56,429 bases of DNA. Source: Gammaproteobacteria bacterium. GTDB taxonomy: Bacteria; Pseudomonadota; Gammaproteobacteria; Chromatiales; Chromatiaceae. The notes under the pieces are model-generated. The model did not search any database. It saw only the letters and a list, made by a program, of their open reading frames with translations, and was not told the DNA's origin. Numbering within the stretch: position 1 is the stretch's first letter; the number at the start of each line of letters is the position of its first letter. Below are positions 17,871 to 28,001 of this stretch, piece by piece. The DNA is taken from the NCBI GenBank assembly GCA_024206335.1, contig JAAGZL010000510.1, forward strand, positions 1 through 56,429. The letters are read 5' to 3'. The position numbers were made by a program, and so were the translations under genes.

Positions 17871-18428
17871 ATGATCGATGAAATCCAGAAAGATGCAAAG
17901 ATACGCATGGGTAAGAGTGTGGAGGCGTTGGTCCTGGAGCTGGCCAAGTTGCGTACCGGGCGTGCCCATCCCAGTCTGCTGGATCACGTCATGGTCTCTT
18001 ACTACGGTTCAGATGTGCCTTTGAGCCAAGTGGCTAATATCAATGTTGAAGATGCACGTACCCTGAGCATCAACCCATGGGAGCAGAATATGGTTGCACC
18101 CGTGGAGAAGGCGATCATGAATTCTAATCTTGGTCTGAATCCAAATACGGCCGGTAATATTATCCGCGTTCCCCTGCCTCCGCTTACCGAAGAGCGACGT
18201 AAGGATATGATCAAAATTGTGCGCCAGGAAGCGGAGAATGCACGTATTGCGGTGCGCAATATCCGCCGTGATGCAAATCATCATCTCAAGGATCTGGTGA
18301 AAGAGAAGATGGCGTCAGAGGATGATGAAAGGCGTGGTGAAGAGCAGGTGCAGAAGCTTACTGATCAGCATATTAAGGACATAGATGTGCTGTTGGAGAA
18401 GAAAGAAGCTGATCTGATGGAAGTTTGA
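17871..18428 (+). CDS. frr: Ribosome recycling factor
   Basis: A 185-residue tRNA-shaped protein that, with EF-G, splits the post-termination ribosome. It has the typical start [20 protein letters not shown], the conserved [14 protein letters not shown] stretch and the C-terminal helix region [18 protein letters not shown]. The length matches the family. The ribosome site TGGAGA lies inside the end of pyrH, so the two are translated together. Confidence 0.97.
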   Translation: MIDEIQKDAKIRMGKSVEALVLELAKLRTGRAHPSLLDHVMVSYYGSDVPLSQVANINVEDARTLSINPWEQNMVAPVEKAIMNSNLGLNPNTAGNIIRVPLPPLTEERRKDMIKIVRQEAENARIAVRNIRRDANHHLKDLVKEKMASEDDERRGEEQVQKLTDQHIKDIDVLLEKKEADLMEV

Positions 18429-18441
18429 TAACGGTATCGTC

Positions 18442-19218
18442 GTGATCACAGAAGGGACTGAAACTGATAATGCGGCAATGGTGGTAACAGTGCCACAGCA
18501 TGTTGCCATCGTTATGGATGGTAATGGGCGCTGGGCGCAGCAGCATGGCAAGAAACGCCATGCCGGTCACAAGGAAGGGGTTAAGTCTGTGCGCAGGGTG
18601 GTCGAACGGGCCGCTCAAGCCAAGGTCAAAATCCTTACTATGTTTGCCTTCAGCAGTGAAAACTGGAGACGTCCACGGGAAGAGGTTGGCCTGCTGATGG
18701 ATCTCTTCATGCTGGCGCTGAAGCAAGAGATTAAACGTCTGCAGCGAAATAATGTCCGGCTTAGAATTATTGGCGACCGTTCCCGGTTTTCCCAGGATCT
18801 CCAGGCCAGTATGGTAAAGGCAGAGTTGGATACCGCCGGAAATAGTGGTCTGATTCTGCAGGTGGCAGCTAACTACGGTGGACGCTGGGATATGACCCAG
18901 GCGGTGCGCAGCCTAGCGCAACAGGTGAGGGATGGTTCCGTGGAACCAGACGCCATCACCGAAGAACAGATATCAGCAGAGCTATCGTTCTCTGATCTTC
19001 CAGACCCCGACCTGTTTATCCGCACCGGTGGTGAACAACGCCTGAGCAATTTCTTGTTGTGGCAATCGGCCTACGCCGAACTCTATTTTACCGATGTGCT
19101 CTGGCCGGATTTCCATGAGGCCGAGTTTGATGCTGCCCTGGCTGCATTTGCCACCAGGCAGAGACGTTTTGGATTGGTTGGTGAGCAGGTAACATCCAGC
19201 AAAGAAACCGCAGGCTGA
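18442..19218 (+). CDS. uppS: Undecaprenyl diphosphate synthase
   Basis: A 258-residue cis-prenyltransferase that builds the C55 carrier lipid for peptidoglycan and O-antigen from farnesyl-PP and isopentenyl-PP. The signature HVAIVMDGNGRWAQQHG contains the catalytic Asp. FAFSSENWRRP and the IPP-binding DLFIRTGGEQRLSNFLLWQ are intact. GTG at 18442 is the longest start; ATG at 18478 (MVVTVPQHVAIVMDG) is equally plausible. It lies 13 bases after frr and three bases before cdsA. Confidence 0.95.
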   Translation: MITEGTETDNAAMVVTVPQHVAIVMDGNGRWAQQHGKKRHAGHKEGVKSVRRVVERAAQAKVKILTMFAFSSENWRRPREEVGLLMDLFMLALKQEIKRLQRNNVRLRIIGDRSRFSQDLQASMVKAELDTAGNSGLILQVAANYGGRWDMTQAVRSLAQQVRDGSVEPDAITEEQISAELSFSDLPDPDLFIRTGGEQRLSNFLLWQSAYAELYFTDVLWPDFHEAEFDAALAAFATRQRRFGLVGEQVTSSKETAG

Positions 19219-19221
19219 TCC

Positions 19222-20043
19222 ATGGGTGCAAGCACACTGGTCAAACGCATCGCAACAGCCGGCATTCTGATTCCAGGCGTAATAGCCGCAGTTCTCCTCC
19301 TACCCACCGCCTACCTGGCTCTGGGTCTCGCCCTGATTGCAGTTCTGGGTGGATGGGAGTGGACCAACCTGTCCGGGATCTCCGGGTTCAGCTCCAAGCT
19401 ACTCTTTATCCTGGTCCTGGTCCTTGGCCTGTGGGGCGCATATGGGCTACTGGGGCAGGTTTGGTTCGTGGAGTGGTTTCTCTACATCTCTCTTCTATGG
19501 TGGTTCGGTGTTACCTTTGCCCTGACCAGATATCGGCGGATTGAACCGGCTGCGCCTGGCATTGATCTGCTGCGGACGGCAATGGGATTTGTGGTGCTTA
19601 TCCCGTTGTGGGCATCCCTGGTGGTGTTACACGGCTCGGGTGAAGATGGTCCACAGATAGTTCTGTTTCTCATGATCCTGATCTGGGTGGCAGATAGTGG
19701 GGCCTATTTCGCTGGCAGGCGCTGGGGCAAGAACAAACTGGCCCCGGTGATCAGCCCTGGCAAGAGCTGGGAAGGGGTGTACGGGGCCGTGGTCGGTGCG
19801 TTGATCTGCGGCGTCCTTTTGGCCTGGTACCAAAGCGCGCTCCTGCTGGTGCCGGTGTGTGTGCTGACGGTATTGATGTCAGTGGTGGGAGACCTGTTTG
19901 AGAGTCTGTTAAAACGCCGGGTGGATATGAAGGACAGTGGCAACCTGCTGCCGGGGCACGGCGGCGTGCTGGATCGCATCGACAGTCTGACTGCAGCGGC
20001 CCCGATTTTTCTGCTGGGCCTGCAGTTCACAATAGGGCTTTAG
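19222..20043 (+). CDS. cdsA: Phosphatidate cytidylyltransferase
   Basis: A 273-residue inner-membrane enzyme that makes CDP-diacylglycerol from phosphatidate and CTP, the branch point of phospholipid synthesis. It has about seven hydrophobic helices. The family signature near the C-terminus is intact: SPGKSWEGVYGAVVGA, then GDLFESLLKRRVDMKDSGN and LLPGHGGVLDRIDSL. It sits directly after uppS and is followed by a 113-base gap before dxr. Confidence 0.96.
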   Translation: MGASTLVKRIATAGILIPGVIAAVLLLPTAYLALGLALIAVLGGWEWTNLSGISGFSSKLLFILVLVLGLWGAYGLLGQVWFVEWFLYISLLWWFGVTFALTRYRRIEPAAPGIDLLRTAMGFVVLIPLWASLVVLHGSGEDGPQIVLFLMILIWVADSGAYFAGRRWGKNKLAPVISPGKSWEGVYGAVVGALICGVLLAWYQSALLLVPVCVLTVLMSVVGDLFESLLKRRVDMKDSGNLLPGHGGVLDRIDSLTAAAPIFLLGLQFTIGL

Positions 20044-20053
20044 CTGGTGTCTG

Positions 20054-20125
20054 ACCGCAAACAAACAATCAATCACGAAGAATGCGAAGTTAATATATTG
20101 ATTAATATGGCGTTTTATTTGCGGT
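20054..20125. repeat. Nested imperfect inverted repeat between cdsA and dxr
   Basis: ACCGCAAACAAA (20054-20065) pairs with TTTATTTGCGGT (20114-20125) with one mismatch. Inside it, AATCAAT (20067-20073) pairs with ATTGATT (20097-20103). The loop contains CACGAAGAATGCGAAG, a phrase like those seen in dispersed intergenic repeats. It may act as an mRNA stability or attenuation structure. Confidence 0.6.
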
Positions 20126-20156
20126 TTGAAGCGATGCTCCAGGGCGTGCTTTAGCT

Positions 20157-21359
20157 ATGGCTGGCATAACCATACTTGGCTCCACCGGGTCCATCGGCAA
20201 GAGTACCCTGGATGTGTTGCGTTTACATCCAACCAGTTATGAGGTGATCGCCCTTACGGCAAATGGCAATGGAGAGGAGCTACTGCTTCAATGTGCCGAG
20301 TTTCAGCCCAGATATGCGGTACTTGTAGACCAGGATGCGGCCAGTACCATACAGTCACGGCTAAGTGAAAAATCCCCCAATACCGAGCTTCTGACCGGGG
20401 CAGAGGCGCTGGAGTTTGTTGCACAACTGCCAGAGGCTGAATATGTGATGGCGGCCATCGTGGGTGCGGCAGGTCTGTTACCGGCGCTTGCCGCGGTACG
20501 GGCAGGCAAACGACTGTTGCTGGCGAATAAAGAGGCCCTGGTCATGTCGGGCGGTTTGTTCCTGGATGAGGCACGGCGTAATGGTGCTCAGATCCTCCCT
20601 ATCGACAGTGAACATAATGCGGTCTTTCAATGTATGCCACCGGATTATGCCAATGGGTTATCCACGGTTGGGGTGAAACGGATTCTCCTTACCGCGTCTG
20701 GCGGGCCGTTTCGTACCATGCCGGTGGAACAGTTATCCGGAGTTACGCCGGAGCAGGCCTGCGCCCACCCCAACTGGGCTATGGGACGCAAGATATCGGT
20801 GGATTCCGCCACCATGATGAACAAGGGGCTGGAGGTGATAGAGGCCTGCCTGCTGTTTAATGCTGCCCCGGAACGAGTAGAGGTGATGTTGCATCCTCAA
20901 AGCATAATCCACTCGTTGGTGGAATATTTGGATGGTTCCACCCTGGCCCAGATGGGTAATCCGGATATGCGAACCCCCATTGCCCACGCCCTGGCATGGC
21001 CGGATCGTATTGAATCCGGGGTTGCAGGGCTGGATCTGTTCTCAGTGGGCCGGCTGGATTTTGAACCGCCAGATGAGGTTAGGTTTCCCTGCCTGGCCCT
21101 GGCCTACCGTGCCATTCGCGAGGGTGGCACTGCTCCGGCGGTACTTAATGCCGCAAACGAAGTGGCGGTAGAGGCCTTTCTGAACGTCAGGATCGCCTTC
21201 ACTGCAATTCCGGAAATCATTGAGTCGGTGATGGATCAGATGCCGGTAACCAAGGCCTCTGATCTAGACCGGATTCTGAATGCCGACCAGCAGGCGAGAT
21301 CCATGGCTGAGCAGGCAATAGTGAACAAAAACCAGATGTTAGGTGTCTCTGAAGCATGA
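20157..21359 (+). CDS. dxr: 1-Deoxy-D-xylulose-5-phosphate reductoisomerase
   Basis: A 400-residue NADPH- and metal-dependent enzyme, second step of the MEP isoprenoid pathway; its product leads to the substrates of UppS upstream. The NADPH site is [14 protein letters not shown] at residues 7-20. The metal-binding Asp and Glu are in [12 protein letters not shown]. The flexible loop [11 protein letters not shown] and the substrate-binding [18 protein letters not shown] are intact. The length is normal. The stop overlaps the rseP ATG by four bases. Confidence 0.97.
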   Translation: MAGITILGSTGSIGKSTLDVLRLHPTSYEVIALTANGNGEELLLQCAEFQPRYAVLVDQDAASTIQSRLSEKSPNTELLTGAEALEFVAQLPEAEYVMAAIVGAAGLLPALAAVRAGKRLLLANKEALVMSGGLFLDEARRNGAQILPIDSEHNAVFQCMPPDYANGLSTVGVKRILLTASGGPFRTMPVEQLSGVTPEQACAHPNWAMGRKISVDSATMMNKGLEVIEACLLFNAAPERVEVMLHPQSIIHSLVEYLDGSTLAQMGNPDMRTPIAHALAWPDRIESGVAGLDLFSVGRLDFEPPDEVRFPCLALAYRAIREGGTAPAVLNAANEVAVEAFLNVRIAFTAIPEIIESVMDQMPVTKASDLDRILNADQQARSMAEQAIVNKNQMLGVSEA

Positions 21360-22720
21360 ATTCTCTACTTTTTACCATCATATCCTTTGTTGCTGCCCTC
21401 GGTATCCTGATTACCGTACATGAGTTTGGTCACTTCTGGGTGGCACGTCGGCTTGGGATTAAGGTGTTGCGTTTCTCCATCGGCTTTGGTCCTGCCCTGT
21501 GGAGCCGGACCGGCAAGACGGATGCCACAGAGTATGTGGTGGCGGCAATCCCCCTGGGTGGCTACGTAAAGATGTTGGATGAGCGGGAGGGAGAGGTTGC
21601 GGAGGACGAGCTGTCCAGGTCGTTTAACCGCCAGTCGCTGGCGGTGCGTACTGCAGTGGTAGCTGCAGGCCCATTTTTTAACTTTTTATTCGCTATTTTT
21701 GCCTATTGGCTGGTGTTTGTCAGTGGGGATGTAGGCACTCGTCCGGTGATAGGTGAGGTGGCACCAACCTCTATTGCGGCCCAGGCCGGTTTTCAGATCG
21801 AGGATGAGATTCTGGGTGTCGCTGGCAGGGATACCGGCACCTGGGAGTCTGTGGTGTATGCCCTTCTTTCCGAATCGGCGGGAAGTGAGGATGTGCTGCT
21901 CAGGGTGCGGGATGCCAGAGGCAGTGAGATTGAGCGCCGGCTACCGGTGGGGAAACTTGCAGAGGTGATGGAGGAGGGGGATTTTATCGGCAGCGTTGGG
22001 CTGAAGGTGCGCCGTCCGATTCTTCCAGCTGTGGTTGGTGAACTGGTGGCCGGGGAGTCAGCGCAGCGATCCGGGCTGCAGAGCGGTGATCTGGTCTTAA
22101 GTGTTGCGGGTAAACCGGTTTCAGACTGGGGTAAGTTTGTGGATTACGTGCGTAAACACCCTGACCAGGCTGCAGAGATAACCCTGGAGCGGGTTGGCCA
22201 GGTTATGGCTATGCAGTTGCAGATAGGCAGGCGTACACATGGAGAGGAAGTAATAGGCCGTATAGGCGCCGGTGTGATGGTGCCAGAAGGGTTGTTTGAT
22301 CAATATCGGGCAGAGGTGAAACTGGGGCCGTTTGCCGCTGTTGGCGCCTCTGTGACCAAGACCTGGGATATGTCGGTATTTATGTTGCGTATGATCGGCA
22401 GAATGGTCACGGGTAAGGCCTCTATCGATAATCTGGGCGGTCCCATATCCATAGCCCAGACCGCTGGAAAGTCGGCCAGTATAGGCGCAGTTTATTTCCT
22501 CAAATTCCTGGCTATTGTCAGTATAAGTCTGGGGGTGCTCAATCTATTGCCGGTCCCGGTGCTGGATGGTGGTCACCTGCTGTTCTTTCTTGTGGAGGCG
22601 GTTAAGGGTTCACCGCTATCAGAGCAGGCTCAGATGCTGGGGCAAAAGATGGGATTGATGGCCCTGTTGCTATTGATGGGGCTGGCTTTTTATGTTGATA
22701 TTTCAAGGCTGCTGGGATAG
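21356..22720 (+). CDS. rseP: Regulator of sigma-E protease RseP (site-2 protease)
   Basis: A 454-residue inner-membrane zinc protease that cuts the anti-sigma factor RseA after DegS and so activates the sigma-E envelope stress response. The zinc motif HEFGH uses His22, Glu23 and His26, at the same positions as in E. coli. The third ligand is in [13 protein letters not shown] near residue 400. Two PDZ domains (about 115-200 and 210-290) lie between the catalytic helices. It is translationally coupled to dxr and precedes bamA, an outer-membrane assembly gene that sigma-E controls in E. coli. Confidence 0.96.
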   Translation: MNSLLFTIISFVAALGILITVHEFGHFWVARRLGIKVLRFSIGFGPALWSRTGKTDATEYVVAAIPLGGYVKMLDEREGEVAEDELSRSFNRQSLAVRTAVVAAGPFFNFLFAIFAYWLVFVSGDVGTRPVIGEVAPTSIAAQAGFQIEDEILGVAGRDTGTWESVVYALLSESAGSEDVLLRVRDARGSEIERRLPVGKLAEVMEEGDFIGSVGLKVRRPILPAVVGELVAGESAQRSGLQSGDLVLSVAGKPVSDWGKFVDYVRKHPDQAAEITLERVGQVMAMQLQIGRRTHGEEVIGRIGAGVMVPEGLFDQYRAEVKLGPFAAVGASVTKTWDMSVFMLRMIGRMVTGKASIDNLGGPISIAQTAGKSASIGAVYFLKFLAIVSISLGVLNLLPVPVLDGGHLLFFLVEAVKGSPLSEQAQMLGQKMGLMALLLLMGLAFYVDISRLLG

Positions 22721-22824
22721 TCGCTAAAGATCCACTATACTATGACGCTTAGGGTGGTGGGCTACGTCGGTTTGTATAGGCGGTTCGAACTAAATAATCC
22801 TTAAAATACGAGAAGTTACAACAA

Positions 22825-25119
22825 ATGTCGCGAATAAACAGAAAATTTATAACGCTCATAATAACGGCCATCTTCTCGCTTCCTGCCATGGTAATGGCGG
22901 AGGCATTTGTAATTAAAGACATCCGCGTCGAGGGATTACAACGAATCTCGGCTGGTACGGTCTTTAATCACATCCCGGTCAAGATAGGTGAGCGTATCCA
23001 GTCAGAAGAGAGTTCTTCGATTATCAGAGAGCTCTACAAAACAGGTTTTTTCAAGGATGTGCGGCTGGAGCGGGAAGTTGATGTACTTATCGTATTTGTG
23101 CAGGAACGTCCCGCAATTGCAAATATTAACATCAGCGGCAATAAATCCATGGAGACGGAGGGGTTGCTTGCCGGGCTCAAGGATATCGGTCTGGCTGAAG
23201 GGCGGGTATTCAATAACTCAGTACTGGACAAGATTGAACGTGAACTGAGGCGCCTGTACTTCAGTAACGGCAAGTACGGTATAAAGCTCGAGTCCACGGT
23301 GACCCCACTGGAACGCAATCGGGTAGCGGTAGATATTACGATATCAGAGGGTGTTGTTGCCAAGATTAAACGCATCAATATCGTAGGTAACACCTCTTTT
23401 GAAGAGGAAGACTTACTGGACGAGTTCAAGCAGACCACTGGGTCACTGCTGTCCAGGGTCACCAAAGATGATCAGTATTCCAGACAGAAATTATCTGCGG
23501 ATCTGGAGATATTGCGCTCCTACTACCTGGATCGTGGCTATATTAATTTTAAGGTGGACTCAACCCAGGTCTCTATCAGTCCAGATAAGAGTGACATATA
23601 CATAACCATCAACATTACTGAAGGTGATGTGTTTACCATTAGTGATATTAAACTCGCCGGTAGAACGGCAGTTCCCAAAGAGCAGATCTTCCCGCTTATT
23701 CACCTGAGTCGCGGAGACATATTCTCCCGTAAGAATGTCGTGGATAGCTCTGAACGGATCAATAGCCTACTGGGTAAGAGCGGTTATGCCTTTGCCAATG
23801 TCAATAGTATCCCGGAGATAGACAAGAAAAGCCGCAAGGTTTCCATCACCTTTTTTGTAGACCCTGGCAAACGGGTGTATGTAAGGCAGGTAAACTTCCG
23901 TGGTAACAGCAATACTCGGGATGAGGTACTGCGGCGTGAGATGCGACAGATGGAGTCGGCCTGGTTCTCGTCTGAACAGATAAAGTTATCCAAGGAGCGC
24001 TTGCGAAGACTGGGTTACTTCGATTCAGTCACCGTTGAGACCCCACCGGTAACAGGTTCTACTGATCAGGTAGATGTAAATGTTACGGTTAAAGAGAAAC
24101 AGACTGGTAACCTCATGGCCGGTATTGGCTGGTCCAAATCTGACGGTGTACTGTTCAACACCAGTATTTCCCAGGATAACTTTTTGGGAACCGGTAAGAG
24201 GATTAATTTCGGCTTCAACAACAGCAGTTCATCGCGTCATTATCAGATTGGGTACACTAACCCATACTATACAGTAGATGGGATCAGCCGTGGTTTTGAC
24301 CTGATGTACAAACAGACCGATTTTGGAGATGTAGATACTGCTGCATATAAGACAGATGTAGCAAGTGTTGGGGTAAATTTTGGAATTCCCTTGAATGAGT
24401 TTGATCGCGTCAGGTTTGCCTTCAGGGCGGTAAATACAGATTTTGAGGCAGGTAGTGAAGCATCAACGGAAGTCAATGAGTTTGTGACCAATAATGGTGA
24501 TAACTTTAATGATTTTCTGATGACAATAAGTTGGAGTCATGACTCCCGTGATTCCGCCCTGTTTCCAACCCGAGGTGGAAAGCAGCGGTTGTCGGCGGAG
24601 GTCTCGTTTCCTGGCAGTGATTTGGAGTATTACAAAGTTGGGTACTCCCACCGGCGTTATTTCCCTATATCGGAATCTCTGACCCTCTCTATGAATGGTG
24701 AGATTGGCTATGGTGACGCCTACAGCGATACCAGCAAGCTACCGTTTTTCAAGAATTATTTTGCAGGTGGTACCAAGTCTATTCGCGGCTATAAAGATTA
24801 TAGTCTCGGACCGCGTGATAGCATGGATGACCCACTTGGCGGCAATATGAAGCTCCTGGGTAATATTGAAGTGTTGTTCCCTGAGCCTTTTGGACTGGCT
24901 CCGGAGACAGTGCGCATGGGGGCATTTCTTGATTTTGGTAATGTCTATGACACAGATGATGACAGTGTTGATCTTGGGGAGATGCGTTACTCCACCGGTC
25001 TTTCAATGACCTGGTTGTCACCCATGGGAGCGCTGGGATTTGTCTTGGCCATGCCGTTGAATGACGAAAGTGATGATGAGACAGAGAACTTCCAATTTAC
25101 CTTCGGTAGCGCATTCTAA
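22825..25119 (+). CDS. bamA: Outer membrane protein assembly factor BamA
   Basis: A 764-residue Omp85 protein, core of the BAM complex that inserts beta-barrel proteins into the outer membrane. A signal peptide (about 1-26) is followed by five POTRA domains (about 27-420). The 16-strand barrel has the loop-6 motif SIRGYKDYSLGPRD (IRGY in place of the common VRGF). It ends in a C-terminal aromatic (FGSAF), the BAM recognition signal. The upstream 104 bases hold no convincing sigma-E promoter. skp follows after 18 bases. Confidence 0.96.
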   Translation: MSRINRKFITLIITAIFSLPAMVMAEAFVIKDIRVEGLQRISAGTVFNHIPVKIGERIQSEESSSIIRELYKTGFFKDVRLEREVDVLIVFVQERPAIANINISGNKSMETEGLLAGLKDIGLAEGRVFNNSVLDKIERELRRLYFSNGKYGIKLESTVTPLERNRVAVDITISEGVVAKIKRINIVGNTSFEEEDLLDEFKQTTGSLLSRVTKDDQYSRQKLSADLEILRSYYLDRGYINFKVDSTQVSISPDKSDIYITINITEGDVFTISDIKLAGRTAVPKEQIFPLIHLSRGDIFSRKNVVDSSERINSLLGKSGYAFANVNSIPEIDKKSRKVSITFFVDPGKRVYVRQVNFRGNSNTRDEVLRREMRQMESAWFSSEQIKLSKERLRRLGYFDSVTVETPPVTGSTDQVDVNVTVKEKQTGNLMAGIGWSKSDGVLFNTSISQDNFLGTGKRINFGFNNSSSSRHYQIGYTNPYYTVDGISRGFDLMYKQTDFGDVDTAAYKTDVASVGVNFGIPLNEFDRVRFAFRAVNTDFEAGSEASTEVNEFVTNNGDNFNDFLMTISWSHDSRDSALFPTRGGKQRLSAEVSFPGSDLEYYKVGYSHRRYFPISESLTLSMNGEIGYGDAYSDTSKLPFFKNYFAGGTKSIRGYKDYSLGPRDSMDDPLGGNMKLLGNIEVLFPEPFGLAPETVRMGAFLDFGNVYDTDDDSVDLGEMRYSTGLSMTWLSPMGALGFVLAMPLNDESDDETENFQFTFGSAF

Positions 25120-25137
25120 TAATTCTGGAGAGTAGTT

Positions 25138-25674
25138 TTGAAAAAGTCAGCAATCATATTTGTGGCTGCGTGCCTGTTTTGTGTTTTTGCAGCAGGCATG
25201 GCCCATGCCCAGAAAATTGCTTATGTGAATACAGACAAAGTGGTGAAGAAGTCGCCGCAAAAGGTTGCGATACTTAAATCGTTGGAAGCTGAATTCAAAA
25301 AACGTAATGATGTCCTGGTGGGAGAGCGTAAAAAGCTGAAGAAGCTGGAAGAAAAACTGGAAGAGAAGCTGGGGAAAGATCGGGCAATCATGAGTTCATC
25401 TGAGGTGAAGAATATTGATCAGGATATTCGTCGCCACCGCCGTGAACTGAATAATTCCAGCGCGGAGTTCAGGAGGGACCTTAACCTGCGTCGTTCTGAA
25501 GAACGTATTAAACTGTTGCGTAAAATATCCGAGATCATAATAAATATTGGCAAGCGTGATAATATTGATATGATCATGAGCGCCGGTGTGGGTTATGCCA
25601 GTAATAGTATCGACATATCAGACAAGGTGTTGGAACAGTTGGAACAGGAATTCAAGAAGAAAGATAAGAAATAG
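25138..25674 (+). CDS. skp: Periplasmic chaperone Skp (OmpH family)
   Basis: A 178-residue periplasmic chaperone that holds unfolded outer-membrane proteins for BamA. The signal peptide ends AHAQ near residue 24. The mature start KIAYVNTDKVVKKSPQ is family-typical. A long charged coiled coil (about residues 45-120) forms the tentacles. The start is TTG, supported by CTGGAGAG nine bases upstream; no ATG is available before the signal peptide. Confidence 0.92.
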   Translation: MKKSAIIFVAACLFCVFAAGMAHAQKIAYVNTDKVVKKSPQKVAILKSLEAEFKKRNDVLVGERKKLKKLEEKLEEKLGKDRAIMSSSEVKNIDQDIRRHRRELNNSSAEFRRDLNLRRSEERIKLLRKISEIIINIGKRDNIDMIMSAGVGYASNSIDISDKVLEQLEQEFKKKDKK

Positions 25675-25689
25675 GCTGGGGATGCCAGC

Positions 25690-26733
25690 TTGATTTTTCG
25701 ACTAGGAGATCTGGCAGAGTTAGTAGGTGCACGGCTGTACGGAGATGCAGCTACAGAGGTGAGCAGGGTTGATACGCTCCAGGATGCAGTCGCCGGTTCC
25801 ATCAGTTTTCTTACCAACAGTAAATATCAAAAATATCTAAAGGCAACATCTGCCACTGCAGTTATTCTCAAGGATTCTTTTCGACAAGAGTGTCCGGTGA
25901 ATACACTGGTTTGTGATAACCCGCATCTAGCCTATGCACGTATCAGTGCGCATATGCAACCAGTACCAGAATCACAGGCCGGGAGGCACCAGACTGCCTG
26001 GGTATCGGATAGTGCTGTAGTGGATCCAACGGCCTGGATTGGACCTGGCGCAGTAATCGAAGATGAGGTCAACATTGGACCTGAGGTGCATGTCGGTCCC
26101 GGCTGTGTGGTTGCAACCGGCGTGACCATTGGTGCCGGGTCAAGGCTGATTGCAAATGTAACACTGTGTCACGGTATAACTTTGGGTGAGCGGGTATTGG
26201 TGCATCCGGGAGCCGTGATCGGTAGTGATGGTTTTGGCCTCGCCGATGATAACGGAACCTGGGTTAAAGTACCGCAGCTTGGCAGTGTCAGCATTGGTTG
26301 TGATGTGGAGATTGGCGCCAATACCACAATTGATCGTGGGGCGCTGTGTGACACGATTATCAGCGATGGTGTCAAGTTGGATAACCAGATACAGATTGCG
26401 CACAATGTAGAGGTGGGCGAAAACACAGCCATGGCCGCATGTACCGGTATTGCAGGTTCAACCCGCATTGGCAAGAACTCAACTATCGGTGGTGGCGTGG
26501 TCGTTGTGGGGCATCTGGAATTTGCTGACAATGTGCATTTTTCAGCAGACACGTTAGTAACACGTTCTTTCAAGGAACCAGGTTATTACAGCGGGAATTT
26601 GCCTGCCATGCCCAATAGGGAGTGGCGCAAGACCATTGCCCATACCAGACATCTGGATGAGATGATGCAACGGCTTAAAGAGTTGGAGAAACAGGTAACG
26701 ACCCTGATGGCCAAGAAGGGTGATGAAGCATAG
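25690..26733 (+). CDS. lpxD: UDP-3-O-(3-hydroxyacyl)glucosamine N-acyltransferase
   Basis: A 347-residue trimeric left-handed beta-helix enzyme, third step of lipid A synthesis. It moves a hydroxyacyl chain from ACP to the amino group of UDP-acylglucosamine. The N-terminal uridine-binding domain (about 1-100) precedes hexapeptide repeats (about 100-290). The catalytic-His region is QIQIAHNVEVGENTAMAA and a C-terminal helix follows. The start is TTG, 14 bases after the skp stop, with CTGGGGA as ribosome site. Confidence 0.95.
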   Translation: MIFRLGDLAELVGARLYGDAATEVSRVDTLQDAVAGSISFLTNSKYQKYLKATSATAVILKDSFRQECPVNTLVCDNPHLAYARISAHMQPVPESQAGRHQTAWVSDSAVVDPTAWIGPGAVIEDEVNIGPEVHVGPGCVVATGVTIGAGSRLIANVTLCHGITLGERVLVHPGAVIGSDGFGLADDNGTWVKVPQLGSVSIGCDVEIGANTTIDRGALCDTIISDGVKLDNQIQIAHNVEVGENTAMAACTGIAGSTRIGKNSTIGGGVVVVGHLEFADNVHFSADTLVTRSFKEPGYYSGNLPAMPNREWRKTIAHTRHLDEMMQRLKELEKQVTTLMAKKGDEA

Positions 26734-26784
26734 ATCCACAAACAGAGCGGCAAAAATTGTATTGGAACCTTGGAGGGTAGTAGA

Positions 26785-27234
26785 TTGATCGGTATGGATA
26801 TAAATAAGGTGTTGAGCATTTTGCCTCATCGCTATCCATTTCTGTTAATAGACAGAGTGTTGGAGTTTGAGAAGGATAAGCGCCTGCTGGCATTAAAGAA
26901 TGTTACCTATAATGAGCCGTTTTTTAACGGTCATTTTCCGGTTAAACCCGTTATGCCGGGAGTAATGATAGTAGAGGCCATGGCGCAGGCGACAGGCCTG
27001 CTGACTGGTGCCTCCAATCCGGAGACAGTGACCGATACCTCAATCATCCTGTTTGTCGGGATTGACAAGGCGCGGTTCAAGAAACCGGTTGAGCCGGGTG
27101 ACCAGCTACATATCGAGGTGGCCCTGAAAACAATGCGGCGCGGTATTGGTATGTTTGACTGTGTTGCCACGGTCGATGGCAAGGTGGTGACCACGGCTAA
27201 TATTATGTGTACAGCGAGGGATGTAAAAGAGTGA
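26785..27234 (+). CDS. fabZ: 3-Hydroxyacyl-ACP dehydratase FabZ
   Basis: A hot-dog-fold enzyme that dehydrates 3-hydroxyacyl-ACP in fatty acid synthesis; it competes with LpxA and LpxD for the same hydroxyacyl-ACP pool. The catalytic His is in NGHFPVKPVMPG and the catalytic Glu in IVEAMAQATG. Two starts are possible: TTG at 26785, well spaced from GGAGGG, or ATG at 26794 (MDINKVLSILPHRYP), which gives the usual 146 residues. I list the first because of its ribosome site. The stop overlaps the lpxA GTG. Confidence 0.94.
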   Translation: MIGMDINKVLSILPHRYPFLLIDRVLEFEKDKRLLALKNVTYNEPFFNGHFPVKPVMPGVMIVEAMAQATGLLTGASNPETVTDTSIILFVGIDKARFKKPVEPGDQLHIEVALKTMRRGIGMFDCVATVDGKVVTTANIMCTARDVKE

Positions 27235-28001
27235 TAGATCCGAAGGCGGTCATAGATTCACAGGCTGAAATAGATGAGGGTGTGAGCATTGGCCCATTCA
27301 GCGTGATTGGGCCTAATGTGAGGATTGGACGCGGAACCGATATCAGGTCACATGTGGTGATCAATGGTCATACCACAATCGGTGTTGATAACAAGATATT
27401 CCAGTTTGCTTCAATCGGTGAAGATCCACAGGATATGAAGTATGCCGGGGAAGAGACCTTTCTGGAGATTGGTGACCGCAACACCATACGTGAATTTACC
27501 ACCATCAATCGCGGGACAACCCAAGATACGAGGGTAACCCGCCTGGGCAGTGATAACCTGCTGATGGCATACGCCCATATGGCCCATGACTGCCAGGTTG
27601 GAAACCATACCATCCTGGCAAATGCTGCGTCACTGGCGGGTCATGTCCATGTGGATGACTGGGCAATCCTGGGAGGCTTCTGTTGCGTACATCAGTTTTG
27701 TCACATTGGGGCACACAGCTTTAACGGTTTGGGCAGCACGATAAAACGGGATGTTCCACCTTATGTCTTGACGGATGGAAACCCGGCAAAACCATACGGC
27801 ATCAATTCAGAGGGTCTGCGTCGGCGTGGATTCAGTGAAGAGTCCATTCGTCAGATCAAGGCCGCCTATAAGATTATCTACAAAAAGAAGATGAAGCTGG
27901 ATGATGTCATAGCCGCGATTCAGGAGCTGGCGCAGAGCAGTCCTGAGGTGGGAATAATGGCGGAGTTTATCGTTAGCAGTGAGAGAAGTATTGTCCGCTG
28001 A
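27231..28001 (+). CDS. lpxA: UDP-N-acetylglucosamine acyltransferase
   Basis: A 256-residue trimeric hexapeptide-repeat enzyme, first step of lipid A synthesis. The beta-helix covers about residues 1-185. The catalytic His is in AHMAHDCQVG. The conserved HQFCHIGAHSFNG and GLRRRGFS stretches are present. Gly near residue 170, typical of selection for hydroxylated acyl chains, may be at GLGS. The start is GTG, fused to the fabZ stop as GTGA, so it is translated by coupling. E. coli LpxA is 262 residues. Confidence 0.95.
   Translation: MIDPKAVIDSQAEIDEGVSIGPFSVIGPNVRIGRGTDIRSHVVINGHTTIGVDNKIFQFASIGEDPQDMKYAGEETFLEIGDRNTIREFTTINRGTTQDTRVTRLGSDNLLMAYAHMAHDCQVGNHTILANAASLAGHVHVDDWAILGGFCCVHQFCHIGAHSFNGLGSTIKRDVPPYVLTDGNPAKPYGINSEGLRRRGFSEESIRQIKAAYKIIYKKKMKLDDVIAAIQELAQSSPEVGIMAEFIVSSERSIVR

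Noticed and set aside
22721-22824. Possible sigma-E promoter before bamA
   Set aside because: GGTTCGAACTAAAT is only a weak match to GGAACTT, and no TCTGA-like -10 is at the right distance.
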